In this document: positions 8,530-17,058 of the stretch, piece after piece | How positions within the stretch are numbered: position 1 is the first letter of the stretch | Layout of the letters: each line of letters opens with the position of its first letter | DNA from: Streptococcus mitis | GTDB lineage: Bacteria; Bacillota; Bacilli; Lactobacillales; Streptococcaceae | Assembly: GCF_005844455.1 (NCBI RefSeq) | Contig: NZ_SPGF01000008.1 | Coordinates: 1 to 49,886 of the forward strand | DNA: 49,886 nt | Direction of reading: 5' to 3' | Position numbers and translations under genes: made by a program | The notes under the pieces: model-generated | The model's database searches: none | Seen by the model: the letters and a program-made list of their open reading frames with translations, nothing else | Told to the model about the DNA's origin: nothing

Positions 8530-9288
8530 ATGTCTGAAACTATCTTAGAAATCAAGGAGCTAAAAAAATCCTTCGGAGACAATCCCATCCTCCAAGGTCT
8601 ATCCCTGCAAATCAAAAAAGGAGAAGTTGTGGTTATCCTAGGGCCATCTGGTTGTGGAAAAAGTACCCTCCTTCGTTGCCTCAATGGCTTAGAAAGTATT
8701 CAAGGTGGAGATATTCTTCTAGATGGTCAATCTATCGTTGAAAATAAAAAAGATTTTCACCTAGTTCGCCAAAAGATTGGCATGGTCTTTCAAAGCTACG
8801 AACTCTTTCCCCATCTGGATGTCCTACAAAACCTCATCCTAGGGCCTATCAAGGCTCAGGGAAGAGATAAGAAGGAAGTAACGGAAGAAGCTTTGCAACT
8901 ACTGGAACGTGTGGGTTTGCTGGATAAACAACATAGCTTTGCCCGTCAATTATCTGGCGGACAGAAGCAACGGGTTGCGATTGTCCGTGCCCTGCTCATG
9001 CATCCAGAAATTATCCTCTTTGACGAAGTAACGGCTTCTCTGGACCCCGAAATGGTGCGTGAAGTTCTGGAACTCATCAATGATTTGGCCCAAGAAGGTC
9101 GTACCATGATTCTAGTAACCCACGAAATGCAATTTGCCCAAGCTATTGCCAATCGGATTATCTTCCTAGACCAAGGGAAAATTGCTGAAGAAGGATCAGC
9201 TCAAGCCTTCTTTACCAATCCGCAAACCAAACGAGCTCAGGAATTTTTAAACGTCTTTGACTTTAGCCAATTTGGCTCATATCTATAA
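8530..9288 (+). CDS. Polar amino acid ABC importer, ATP-binding protein
   Basis: This 252-aa ATPase powers the importer. The Walker A motif is GPSGCGKST, the Q-loop lies in GMVFQSYELFPHLDV, the signature is LSGGQKQRVAIVRAL, Walker B is IILFDEVTASLDPE, and the H-loop is LVTHEMQFA. Walker B reads FDEVTA where most family members have FDEPTS; this variant is common in the GlnQ group. It starts directly after permease 2 with GGAGG six bases upstream and is followed eleven bases later by the binding-protein gene. Confidence 0.93.
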   Translation: MSETILEIKELKKSFGDNPILQGLSLQIKKGEVVVILGPSGCGKSTLLRCLNGLESIQGGDILLDGQSIVENKKDFHLVRQKIGMVFQSYELFPHLDVLQNLILGPIKAQGRDKKEVTEEALQLLERVGLLDKQHSFARQLSGGQKQRVAIVRALLMHPEIILFDEVTASLDPEMVREVLELINDLAQEGRTMILVTHEMQFAQAIANRIIFLDQGKIAEEGSAQAFFTNPQTKRAQEFLNVFDFSQFGSYL

Positions 9289-9299
9289 AGGAGATTTTT

Positions 9300-10166
9300 A
9301 TGAAACTACTCAAACCACTCTTAACTGTTTTGGCACTTGCCTTTGCCCTTATCTTTGTCACAGCTTGTAGCTCAGGTGGAAACGCTGGTTCATCGTCTGG
9401 TAAAACCACTGCCAAGGCTCGCACAATCGATGAAATCAAAAAAAGCGGTGAGCTACGAATCGCCGTATTTGGAGACAAAAAACCGTTTGGTTACGTTGAC
9501 AATGATGGTTCTTACCAAGGTTACGATATTGAGCTTGGGAACCAACTAGCTCAAGACCTTGGTGTCAAGGTTAAATACGTTTCTGTCGATGCTGCTAACC
9601 GTGCTGAATACTTGATTTCAAACAAGGTAGATATTACCCTTGCTAATTTTACAGTAACAGACGAACGTAAGAAACAAGTTGATTTTGCCCTTCCTTACAT
9701 GAAAGTTTCACTTGGTGTTGTATCGCCTAAGACTGGTCTCATTACAGATGTCAAACAATTGGAAGGTAAAACCTTGATTGTTACAAAAGGAACGACTGCT
9801 GAGACTTATTTTGAAAAGAATCATCCAGAAATCAAACTCCAAAAATATGACCAATACAGTGACTCTTATCAAGCCCTTCTTGACGGACGTGGAGATGCCT
9901 TCTCTACTGACAATACGGAAGTCCTAGCTTGGGCGCTTGAAAACAAAGGATTTGAAGTCGGAATTACTTCCCTCGGTGATCCAGATACCATCGGAGCAGC
10001 AGTTCAAAAAGGAAACCAAGAATTGCTAGACTTCATCAATAAAGATATTGAAAAATTAGGCAAGGAAAACTTCTTCCACAAAGCCTATGAAAAAACACTT
10101 CACCCAACCTACGGTGACGCTGCTAAAGCAGATGACCTAGTTGTTGAAGGTGGAAAAGTTGACTAA
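9300..10166 (+). CDS. Polar amino acid ABC importer, substrate-binding lipoprotein
   Basis: This 288-aa family-3 solute-binding protein has a lipoprotein signal with lipobox VTAC and the lipid-carrying Cys at 23. A Ser/Gly/Thr linker leads to the ligand-binding fold: DEIKKSGELRIAVFGDKKPF, then YQGYDIELGNQLAQDLG, and LANFTVTDERKKQVDFALPY, all typical of polar amino acid binders. It ends the operon, followed by a strong terminator. The ligand could be glutamine, cystine, arginine or another polar amino acid; I cannot tell which. Confidence 0.92.
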   Translation: MKLLKPLLTVLALAFALIFVTACSSGGNAGSSSGKTTAKARTIDEIKKSGELRIAVFGDKKPFGYVDNDGSYQGYDIELGNQLAQDLGVKVKYVSVDAANRAEYLISNKVDITLANFTVTDERKKQVDFALPYMKVSLGVVSPKTGLITDVKQLEGKTLIVTKGTTAETYFEKNHPEIKLQKYDQYSDSYQALLDGRGDAFSTDNTEVLAWALENKGFEVGITSLGDPDTIGAAVQKGNQELLDFINKDIEKLGKENFFHKAYEKTLHPTYGDAAKADDLVVEGGKVD

Positions 10167-10179
10167 ATTTTAAAAAACA

Positions 10180-10230
10180 AAACGAACAAGACTAGAATTC
10201 TGACAATCAGAATCTTATCTTGTTCGTTTT
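10180..10230. terminator. Bidirectional terminator
   Basis: AACGAACAAGA pairs with TCTTGTTCGTT, with an inner ATTCTGA-CAA-TCAGAAT stem, flanked by A-rich and T-rich sides. It serves both the ABC operon from the left and the G5/CAP gene from the right. Confidence 0.9.
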
Positions 10231-10234
10231 TATC

Positions 10235-13200
10235 TTAGTCTATCATAGATGCAATTTCCATCATTGCCACAACGTTTGTTGGATCATCAGAAGTGAGTGA
10301 ATGATTTGCAAATCCAAGAGCCACACGGAATTGTACGTTCTTGTTTGCTGGGCTATACCCATCACCCATCATCATAGCTGCATAGTGACCTGGTGAGTGT
10401 TTCCATCTAGTATAGAAGTAGTGAGCGAGTGCTTTTTCATTTGTAAGACTGACAATATCCCAAACCGTTGTTGTTTCTGCTGCATTTTCAGTCATTGCAT
10501 TTGTTTGTTTGTAGAAATCAGGCTCATAAGCAGTTGAAAAACGAGAGCCGTCCGGACGTTTGTGCTTACCTTCCTTCTTACCTTGGTAACGCAATGAACC
10601 ATGATCTGCCATTTCATTAGCACGAATATTAGCAACTCGAGTTAATTCGCTATCATCTGCTGCGATTGTTGCAGGAGTCAAGCCGATACGAGTACGCTCT
10701 TCATTAAGAAGTTCCATGAAGTGTTCATTAAGTTTGCGATTATCTACAATTTGTTCAAGCTTATTAAGTTCTGTTTGAGAAAGGCGAGATGCCGACCAAA
10801 CTGAGATAAGTCCACTGTCTCTAGGAAGATCAGCTCCATCATCTGTTTCATCAACAGCCACACGATCTTTATCAGCTTGAGAAAGATTGTCATGTAGATA
10901 CTTGGCGCTACGGTGATCTTCATTGTTTGGATCCAAACCGTTTTCACCTAGACTCTTAATGTCTTTCCATGTACCATCAATGTCATAATTGTTATCACTT
11001 GTTGGAACTACAACATCGGTTGGATCAGCGACACGTTTTTTCTTAGTACCATTAAAGGTAATTGTATCAACTGCATCCTTGGTTTCAACTAGTTCACGAC
11101 TTTTAACAGTTCGTTCACCGGTTTTATTATTTACTGAAATAACTTTGCGGTAACGTTTGAATCCGTCACGCCCATTTTCAGTACGACTTTCACCTTCGAA
11201 AAGGTTTGAGTCATTTTCAGTTCGAGAACCGTGAGAAATTGTTTTAGTTTCTTCTTCAGTAACTTCAGACATCAATTTCTTAGTTCCATAATGAACAACT
11301 TTTTGTTTTGCTGGAACAGTGTTGATAAGTTCTCGACTTATCTCTGTACGGTTTCCATACTCATCATTTAGATACTTAACTTTATAAGTTTCTTTACCAT
11401 TTACCGCATCTTCAACTCGTTCGTCACCTTCATAAAGTTCCAGATCAGCAACTCGGTTTTCACCTTCAGCGGTAAGAACTTTGTCTTCGTTAGCATAAGT
11501 GTAACGATCTTTAGTTCCAACTTGAACTACTTCATCAACTGCTGGAACAGTTTCAGTATTGATTAGCTCACTCTTAACAAGTTTGCCATCTTCATAGTAG
11601 TCTTTGTAGTTTTCAATGATTTCACCTTTTCGACCTGGAGTTTTTACAACTCGTTGATCATTGAAAAGTTTATTATTTGTTTCTTCAACAGTAGTGAAGT
11701 TTGCGCCTTCTTTTCGCTCAACTCGAGTTTTAGTTTCAGTGACTACTTTATGAGTTCCCACACGAACGACTTCTTTGACCGGTTTTACTTCATCACTTTT
11801 AACAATTGATGAACGACCATTCCCATAAACAATTGTAGTTTCTGTATAAGAACCTTTTTGACCCTTAGTCTCAACTACACGTTTACCTTCGTTTAGTGTT
11901 TCGTCTTTAACTTCTTCAGTTTCGTAATTTACTTCAACTGTTCGAGAAGTGCGGCTTGTTTCTACGTTTTCACCAGTTCCAACTTCTACGATTTCATCTA
12001 CTGGGGAAACTTCATTTTCTCTTACTTGAGTTCGAGAAACTTCTGTTCCATCTGGTGTGGTTACAACTGTAGTAACAAGTTCATAAGAACCATCCTTACC
12101 AGATTGAATAACCTTTTTCTCATCTTTAGGAAGATCTGGATTTGTGTTGCTTGTCACTTTATGTTCAACTTTGTGAGTTTCACGAGTTACAGTTTGAATG
12201 TTTTTCTTAGCAACTTTAGTACCAACATGAACTACTTTATCAACTGCAGGAGTTGTTTGAGTTCCTGTTGCAACTCGACTAACCACAACATCATCTTCAA
12301 GTGTTACAGTATAAGTAGTTTCCGTTTTTCCTGCAACACCTTCTTGGACAACTTTAGTTTCTCCAACATTAAGGTTTGCATCTGGGACATGCTGAACACC
12401 AGGTTCAATAACAGAAGTTTCTACTTCAGTTCGAGTAGTTACAGCTTTTTTAACTTCAGGCTGAGCTGGGACTGCTGGTTGAGCTTCTACAGCAGGTTTA
12501 CCATTTTCTGCTGGTTGAGCTGGAATTTCCACTTTACCTGGAACAGCAGGTTTAACAACTTCTTCTTTAGTTGTTTCACCCACTACAGTAGTAGTTTTAC
12601 CAGTTTCAACTTGACCTTTGTCACCTGGAAGGTTTGCTTGATTGCCTTCAACCTTATCTTTTTTCTCATCTAAAGTTTTTTCTTCTTTAGTTGGAGTACC
12701 AGTTGTTTGGTCTTTGTTTTCCGGAACAGTTGGAGTTGTTGGTTTTGCCTCAACTTCTTTCTTCTCTTCCTTTTTATCTAAGACTTTCTCTTTTTCTGGT
12801 TTAGCTTCTGGCAACGCAGGCTGAACTTCAGGAGTTCCCTTTTCAGTAACTACCAATTCTGGTAATGCTGGCTGAACTTCTGATGTTCCTTTTTCTTCAA
12901 CTATCAATTCTGGAAGTTTAGGTTGAACAGCTGAAATACCTTTGTCATCTGTAACTACAAGTGATGTCAGTTCTGGCTGAACAACCAGCTTCCCTTCTTC
13001 TAATATTGGTTTTTCTACTTCAACTTTTTTAGTTAAGTTATCAGATTTTTCCAGTATTTTATTATCTTTATTACCTACTTCTTGTCTAGAAACTTGCTCA
13101 ACTGCTTCTTCACCCTCAGTTGTTAGCTGTGACTTAAGCTTTTCCTCTACCTTCGTTATTTCTGATAATTTTTCATATGATTTGTCGAGAGATTTAATCG

Positions 13201-13504
13201 AATCTTCAGCACCAACTTCTTTAGTAGCTATAAATGCTTTAGCCAATCCCTCTTTGGTATCTACTTTAGGTAGGAAACTTTTCTCTGTTTCTTTAATAGT
13301 ATCAGTTGTTGTGTATTCTTTTTCTTTTGAAGAAGAATCTGAAACGGTAACATTTTCACATTGTCCTTGGTTTTGACTCGATTGATTTTGCAACACAACT
13401 GTTCCAGCTGAAATTCCTAAAAGTGCGACAATTGCAGCTGAGATTACCCAACCTCTTCTACCTTTTTTCAAAGTCTTTTTTTCATTAGTATTTTGTCTAT
13501 CCAT
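10235..13504 (-). CDS. G5-repeat surface protein with C-terminal CAP domain
   Basis: This 1089-aa protein is membrane-anchored at the N terminus (helix about residues 19-38 after a basic start) with the rest outside. Residues 60-170 are charged and probably helical. Residues 172-232 hold four imperfect repeats with VQPxLPELVV. A Pro/Glu/Lys-rich stretch follows, then about six G5-like domains (roughly 345-825), each ending in a VxxVGTK motif. The C-terminal 165 residues are a CAP/SCP-like domain with LLNEERTRIGL, HKRPDG, TENAAE and HSPGHYAAMM. There is no LPxTG or choline-binding tail. G5 domains bind cell-wall sugars or zinc in other proteins; the CAP domain's job in streptococci is unclear. 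AGGAAA lies eight bases before the start, and a possible TATAAT promoter lies 13510-13530. Probably horizontally variable. Confidence 0.85.
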   Translation of the reverse strand: MDRQNTNEKKTLKKGRRGWVISAAIVALLGISAGTVVLQNQSSQNQGQCENVTVSDSSSKEKEYTTTDTIKETEKSFLPKVDTKEGLAKAFIATKEVGAEDSIKSLDKSYEKLSEITKVEEKLKSQLTTEGEEAVEQVSRQEVGNKDNKILEKSDNLTKKVEVEKPILEEGKLVVQPELTSLVVTDDKGISAVQPKLPELIVEEKGTSEVQPALPELVVTEKGTPEVQPALPEAKPEKEKVLDKKEEKKEVEAKPTTPTVPENKDQTTGTPTKEEKTLDEKKDKVEGNQANLPGDKGQVETGKTTTVVGETTKEEVVKPAVPGKVEIPAQPAENGKPAVEAQPAVPAQPEVKKAVTTRTEVETSVIEPGVQHVPDANLNVGETKVVQEGVAGKTETTYTVTLEDDVVVSRVATGTQTTPAVDKVVHVGTKVAKKNIQTVTRETHKVEHKVTSNTNPDLPKDEKKVIQSGKDGSYELVTTVVTTPDGTEVSRTQVRENEVSPVDEIVEVGTGENVETSRTSRTVEVNYETEEVKDETLNEGKRVVETKGQKGSYTETTIVYGNGRSSIVKSDEVKPVKEVVRVGTHKVVTETKTRVERKEGANFTTVEETNNKLFNDQRVVKTPGRKGEIIENYKDYYEDGKLVKSELINTETVPAVDEVVQVGTKDRYTYANEDKVLTAEGENRVADLELYEGDERVEDAVNGKETYKVKYLNDEYGNRTEISRELINTVPAKQKVVHYGTKKLMSEVTEEETKTISHGSRTENDSNLFEGESRTENGRDGFKRYRKVISVNNKTGERTVKSRELVETKDAVDTITFNGTKKKRVADPTDVVVPTSDNNYDIDGTWKDIKSLGENGLDPNNEDHRSAKYLHDNLSQADKDRVAVDETDDGADLPRDSGLISVWSASRLSQTELNKLEQIVDNRKLNEHFMELLNEERTRIGLTPATIAADDSELTRVANIRANEMADHGSLRYQGKKEGKHKRPDGSRFSTAYEPDFYKQTNAMTENAAETTTVWDIVSLTNEKALAHYFYTRWKHSPGHYAAMMMGDGYSPANKNVQFRVALGFANHSLTSDDPTNVVAMMEIASMID

Positions 13505-13550
13505 CTTTATTTTCCTGACTTTTCAATGATTATATTTTTACATACTGACA

Positions 13551-13982
13551 CTATCTAATATATTTTTTAGAAAAACGATAATTTCTAACAGTACCTATAA
13601 TGCCTCCTAGACTACATGTAAATAAAATCAAAATAAAAATGGAAAAGCTATCACCAATTACTTTAATACTATATAGATAATTAAAAATTAAAAATAAAGG
13701 TAGCGAAATCGGCAGTATAGTACAGCTCACAGCAGCTCGTCTCATTTCTTTGGTCTCTCCACTCATAAACCAAGTCAAAGGTAAAAATCTCATCCAATTT
13801 AAATATTCTTTCTGTTGGATTTTTTCTTCAAACAAATGAGTAAATAAAGTATAAAATGGCAATGCAACATAATAAGTTGCTTTCACTAAAAAGTACATTA
13901 CCGTTATAAAAATAGCAAAGCCCCACCACATATCTCTAACTGTTTGATCAATATCACTTTCATATTTCGGTTTTCCAAACAT
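13551..13982 (-). CDS. Small membrane protein of unknown function
   Basis: This 143-aa protein is not recognised. It has likely membrane helices at residues 20-45, 86-105 and 111-132, a soluble charged loop between (EEKIQQKEYLNW, SGETKEMRRAA), and a basic C terminus (RNYRFSKKYIR). The start has AGGAGA eight bases upstream. It lies 18 bases downstream of the next membrane protein gene and 46 bases upstream of the G5/CAP gene, all on the minus strand, so the three may be co-transcribed. Base composition is low-GC. Confidence 0.7.
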   Translation of the reverse strand: MFGKPKYESDIDQTVRDMWWGFAIFITVMYFLVKATYYVALPFYTLFTHLFEEKIQQKEYLNWMRFLPLTWFMSGETKEMRRAAVSCTILPISLPLFLIFNYLYSIKVIGDSFSIFILILFTCSLGGIIGTVRNYRFSKKYIR

Positions 13983-14000
13983 CTTATTTCTCCTAATCTA

Positions 14001-14912
14001 TTATTTCATTAAATTTGTAAATGTATTAATTGTTGTCATTTTGTTATTGTAATCAACTTTTCTTTGTAATTCTTGAAACTGATAATTTAATTGCTCTGTC
14101 CTTATCATGTCCTCATACATATTTTGCGCTTGTCCTAAGTCATAGGCTCTACCTTGATCAATTACATTAACCATATAAGCAAAAGCATCAAAATGAATAT
14201 CTAACCCTGCTTGTTGCCTTGCATAAACAAATGGAATACTATTCAATTTCTCCATACAATAGTTTCTAGCTTGAGCAACTTCATCCTTATGTTTTTTTAC
14301 TTGATCTGCTATTGGTTTTTCATGCTTCACTCGTTGATAAGCAAAATAAATCGGAGACCATAGCAGAACCCATGCTCCCACCCAAAGGGAGTATTCAAAA
14401 GGTTTACTTAAGATTCCTAAACCAGAACTAGAAAATTCACCAAGTCTATCTATATAGGCAACTAAGAACAATGAACCTAAAATTCTGAAAACCCATCCCA
14501 AAACACTTAATTTCGGATTGATAAGAGAAACGTGTTTTCCATCTACTATATAAAAATACTTAGTTAGGTCTTCTACTCTTTTAGACCAAATAGCAGCTTC
14601 AACTATTAAGTTTCTACTACGTTTAGGCTCTTCTATTGTCGAAAGATATTCTTGTAAAACAGTCTGGTATGATTGCGGATTAGCGATAGGATAATATTCA
14701 TATTTTTTGCCTTCTGCAGTAATGACATCAAGTGAATGGTATGCACCATTATCAAAAACTTCAGACCAATGTTTATTTGGTAACCTCCCTTTTACATAGG
14801 CTTCCCAAATAGTCCATTCATCAAACAAATCTGACTTAGATTCATCCGGAATAATTCCTAAAAAATAATCTAACTCATTCTCCTCTTGAGAAATAATATC
14901 ATTCTTATTCAT
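14001..14912 (-). CDS. Membrane protein of unknown function, XRE-controlled block
   Basis: This 303-aa protein is not recognised. Residues 1-130 are soluble with acidic patches (SQEENELDYFLG, DEWTIWEAYVKG). Two membrane helices follow at about 136-155 and 174-193. The C-terminal 100 residues are probably helical (QARNYCMEKLNSIPF, RAYDLGQAQNMYEDM) and end in NTFTNLMK. I choose the ATG at 14912, which has AAAGGAG eight bases upstream; a longer frame to 15068 would start inside the divergent regulator and lacks an RBS. It is the first gene after the inverted-repeat operator and so the likely direct target of the neighbouring XRE regulator. Confidence 0.7.
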   Translation of the reverse strand: MNKNDIISQEENELDYFLGIIPDESKSDLFDEWTIWEAYVKGRLPNKHWSEVFDNGAYHSLDVITAEGKKYEYYPIANPQSYQTVLQEYLSTIEEPKRSRNLIVEAAIWSKRVEDLTKYFYIVDGKHVSLINPKLSVLGWVFRILGSLFLVAYIDRLGEFSSSGLGILSKPFEYSLWVGAWVLLWSPIYFAYQRVKHEKPIADQVKKHKDEVAQARNYCMEKLNSIPFVYARQQAGLDIHFDAFAYMVNVIDQGRAYDLGQAQNMYEDMIRTEQLNYQFQELQRKVDYNNKMTTINTFTNLMK

Positions 14913-14932
14913 CCATAAGTCTCCTTTCCTAG

Positions 14933-14968
14933 TTATTTTATCATATTGTGGATATATACACAATATGA
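14933..14968. promoter_or_regulatory. Inverted-repeat operator and divergent promoter
   Basis: TCATATTGTG (14941-14950) and CACAATATGA (14959-14968) are perfect 10-base arms around an 8-base spacer. On the minus strand the same stretch provides TTGTGT as -35 and TAAAAT as extended -10 with 17 bases between them. A TATAAT at 14987-14992 can serve the plus-strand regulator. A dimeric repressor bound here would cover the minus promoter. Confidence 0.75.
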
Positions 14969-15008
14969 AGTCAGATACTTTTTTCTTATAATTAAATAAA
15001 AGGAGTTG

Positions 15009-15251
15009 ATGACGATAATCAGTTTTAACCCACTCTGGGCTACAATGAAGAAAAAAGAAGTTTCTCAATATAAGTTATTAAAATCCGGAGTTGATAACAA
15101 AACTCTTGACAGCTTAAAGAAAAACAAAAACATAACTTTACTAACTCTAGAAAAGCTATGTCGCATTTTAGATTGTCTTCCAAATGATATCGTTGAATTT
15201 ATCGAAGAAACTCCCGATTCTAATATTAGTAACACATTTATCAAATTTTAA
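15009..15251 (+). CDS. Small XRE-family regulator
   Basis: This 80-aa protein is almost only a Cro/C1-type helix-turn-helix of the small XRE class. MKKKEVSQYKLLKSGVDNKTL is the first half, and LKKNKNITLLTLEKLCRILD followed by CLPNDIVEFIEE is the recognition half and close. The frame also has a TTG at 15006, but ATG at 15009 is used here. AGGAG lies only three bases before it, an unusually short spacing. It is divergent from the two-membrane-protein block, with the palindromic operator between, so it probably represses that block and itself. Confidence 0.85.
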   Translation: MTIISFNPLWATMKKKEVSQYKLLKSGVDNKTLDSLKKNKNITLLTLEKLCRILDCLPNDIVEFIEETPDSNISNTFIKF

Positions 15252-15371
15252 TATTCATTCTTGTATTGGAACATTTACTTAATCTACCTTCTATGACATT
15301 GTTTACAGTATAAATCAAATAATCAGAACAAAAACTCAATTTGACTAGAAACTTCGGAAAACATTTCCAAA

Positions 15372-15417
15372 ATAAAACGCATCACATCAAGCTTTTCTAC
15401 ACCTGATATGATGCGTT
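15372..15417. terminator. Bidirectional terminator between the regulator and pyrE
   Basis: AAAACGCATCA and TGATGCGTTTT form a long stem, with a further ATCA/TGAT pairing inside. It lies between the converging XRE regulator and pyrE genes. The rest of 15252-15458 holds no gene. Confidence 0.85.
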
Positions 15418-15458
15418 TTTATATTATGAAAGTCTTTTCTCAAAATTCTTTGATTTTT

Positions 15459-16091
15459 CTACACTTCTTGCCAATTTTCTTGGTCTTCTTTAAATCGTTT
15501 TAGGAGATCCAATCCTTCTGGCGTGATATAGCCTTCTTCTTGAGCTAAATGGATAAGCTCACTGTAGTTTGAAAGTGTCACCAATTTCACGCCAGCATCC
15601 GCAAAGTTCTTATCTGCTTTTGGCAATTGGTAACTGAAAATTGCTACAACTCCAAGCACATCTGCTCCTTCGCGTTTAGCTGCTGCAACAGCTTCAAGAA
15701 CAGAACCACCAGTTGAAATAAGGTCTTCAACCACTACCATTTTTTGACCTTGAGCCACGCGACCTTCGATTTGATTACCAGCTCCGTGGTCTTTTGGTTT
15801 GCTACGGATATAGGCAAATGGCAAGTTCATCTTATCAGCAATAATGGCTCCATGTGGAATCCCTGCTGTCGCAGTTCCTGCAATCACTTCAACCTCTGGA
15901 AAGGCTTCTTTGATAGCATCCACAAAACCATTTTCAATGAGAGTACGAGTTTCTGGATAGGCAAGCGTCACACGGTTGTCAGTATAAATCGGCGATTTAA
16001 TACCAGATGCCCAAGTGAAAGGCTCCTCTGGTTTGAGGTAAACGGCTTGAATTTTCAAGAGGTGGCTAGCGATATCTTTAGCAAGTGTCAT
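15459..16091 (-). CDS. pyrE: Orotate phosphoribosyltransferase PyrE
   Basis: This 210-aa enzyme transfers phosphoribosyl from PRPP to orotate, giving OMP in pyrimidine synthesis. The PRPP-binding motif [18 protein letters not shown] is intact, as are the substrate region around PIYTDNR and the flexible-loop lysines in [12 protein letters not shown]. Length is normal. It follows pyrF by 39 bases on the same strand and shares its leader. PyrE and the next enzyme PyrF act in sequence, and in some organisms are fused. Confidence 0.97.
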   Translation of the reverse strand: MTLAKDIASHLLKIQAVYLKPEEPFTWASGIKSPIYTDNRVTLAYPETRTLIENGFVDAIKEAFPEVEVIAGTATAGIPHGAIIADKMNLPFAYIRSKPKDHGAGNQIEGRVAQGQKMVVVEDLISTGGSVLEAVAAAKREGADVLGVVAIFSYQLPKADKNFADAGVKLVTLSNYSELIHLAQEEGYITPEGLDLLKRFKEDQENWQEV

Positions 16092-16130
16092 GGTCTTCTC
16101 CTTTTATTTTTATAATCTATTTCTCTAATT

Positions 16131-16826
16131 CTAGTCTTGGTTCCATTCATCCTTGATGGCATGATAGGCTGCAACAGGATCCTCAGCTTGGGTAATGGGA
16201 CGTCCCACTACAATATAGTCACTACCAATTTGATAGGCATCTGCTGGTGTCATGACGCGTTTTTGATCTCCAACAGCAGCTCCCTGAGGGCGAATCCCCG
16301 GTGTCAGACAGATAAAATCTGGATTGGTGGCCTGCTTGATGAGTTGGACTTCCTGAGCCGAGCAAACGACACCATCCAAGCCAGCTTCAGCTGTCTTCTT
16401 GGCATAGTGAATCACAGACTCTTGCAGGCTGGTTTGGATATTTTGAAAATCCTGCATCTGGGCTTCCGACGTTGAGGTCAACTGAGTCACTGCAATCAAT
16501 TTGGCTTGACTCCCAAGACCTTCACGCGCAGCCTTCATCATCTCTACACCACCAGCCGCATGAACATTGGTCATATCGACACCAAGCTGAGACAAGACCT
16601 TCATGGCTGACTTGACTGTATTAGGAATGTCATGAAGTTTTAGATCAAGAAAGACGCTGTGACCCTGACCTTTCAAGTAAGACACAATCTCAGGCCCCGT
16701 TGCGTAATAGAGCTCCATCCCTACCTTGAGATAAAGGCTTTCTTCTGCTGGAAAAAGAGCTAAGAATTCCTTGACTGCCTCAAAACTAGGAAAATCAAGA
16801 GCAATGACTGGACGATGTTCTCGCAT
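16131..16826 (-). CDS. pyrF: Orotidine-5'-phosphate decarboxylase PyrF
   Basis: This 231-aa enzyme decarboxylates OMP to UMP, the last step of UMP synthesis. The start [12 protein letters not shown] carries the first strand aspartate, and the catalytic lysine-aspartate set is in [14 protein letters not shown]. The phosphate-binding end has [17 protein letters not shown] and [12 protein letters not shown]. Length and ends are normal. It is first in a pyrF-pyrE pair behind a 150-base leader with a PyrR attenuator, so expression should fall when uridine nucleotides are plentiful. Confidence 0.97.
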   Translation of the reverse strand: MREHRPVIALDFPSFEAVKEFLALFPAEESLYLKVGMELYYATGPEIVSYLKGQGHSVFLDLKLHDIPNTVKSAMKVLSQLGVDMTNVHAAGGVEMMKAAREGLGSQAKLIAVTQLTSTSEAQMQDFQNIQTSLQESVIHYAKKTAEAGLDGVVCSAQEVQLIKQATNPDFICLTPGIRPQGAAVGDQKRVMTPADAYQIGSDYIVVGRPITQAEDPVAAYHAIKDEWNQD

Positions 16827-16879
16827 AGGTTTCTCCTTTTACCTTTGCTAGTGAGAGAGTCTGACAAACAGAAGCCACG

Positions 16880-16968
16880 AAAAAAGGAACCTGCTAACAG
16901 CAAGGTTCCACGAAAAATGGGTAGTCTCCACCCTTTCACCGTCTAACCTTAGCTGCCTCTCTGGACTG
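16880..16968 (-). promoter_or_regulatory. PyrR-binding attenuator leader of pyrF-pyrE
   Basis: Read on the minus strand the leader holds CAGTCCAGAGAGGCAGCTAA (16949-16968), the conserved PyrR-binding loop. A terminator hairpin follows: GGAACC-TTGCT-GTT-AGCA-GGTTCC (16886-16909) and a T-run (16880-16885). UMP-loaded PyrR should bind the upstream loop and let the terminator form. It is the only copy of the element in the window. Confidence 0.92.
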
Positions 16969-16986
16969 CTTTAAAGGTTTTCTATT

Positions 16987-17015
16987 ATTCTATTATTTCT
17001 ACTAGCACTTGTCAA
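16987..17015 (-). promoter_or_regulatory. Promoter of pyrF-pyrE
   Basis: -35 TTGACA (17010-17015), 17-base spacer, -10 TAGAAT (16987-16992). Transcription should start near 16980, just before the PyrR loop. Confidence 0.8.
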
Positions 17016-17058
17016 GTAAAAACATGGCGACTAAAGAGCTATAGGAGAAAAGGTAAGC

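Noticed and set aside
10741..11050. A second CAP domain or enzyme start upstream of the CAP domain
   Set aside because: The sequence is a linker after the last G5 unit with no motif of its own.
12026..12673. 215-codon plus-strand frame
   Set aside because: It is antisense to the G5/CAP gene, has biased Ser/Phe/Asn composition from the opposite codon pattern, and has no RBS.
14913..15068. A longer start (to 15068) for the 303-aa membrane protein
   Set aside because: It would run through the operator and into the divergent XRE gene and lacks an RBS; the ATG at 14912 has a good one.
16880..16968. A novel riboswitch before pyrF
   Set aside because: The CCAGAGAGGC loop and the following terminator are the known PyrR attenuator.
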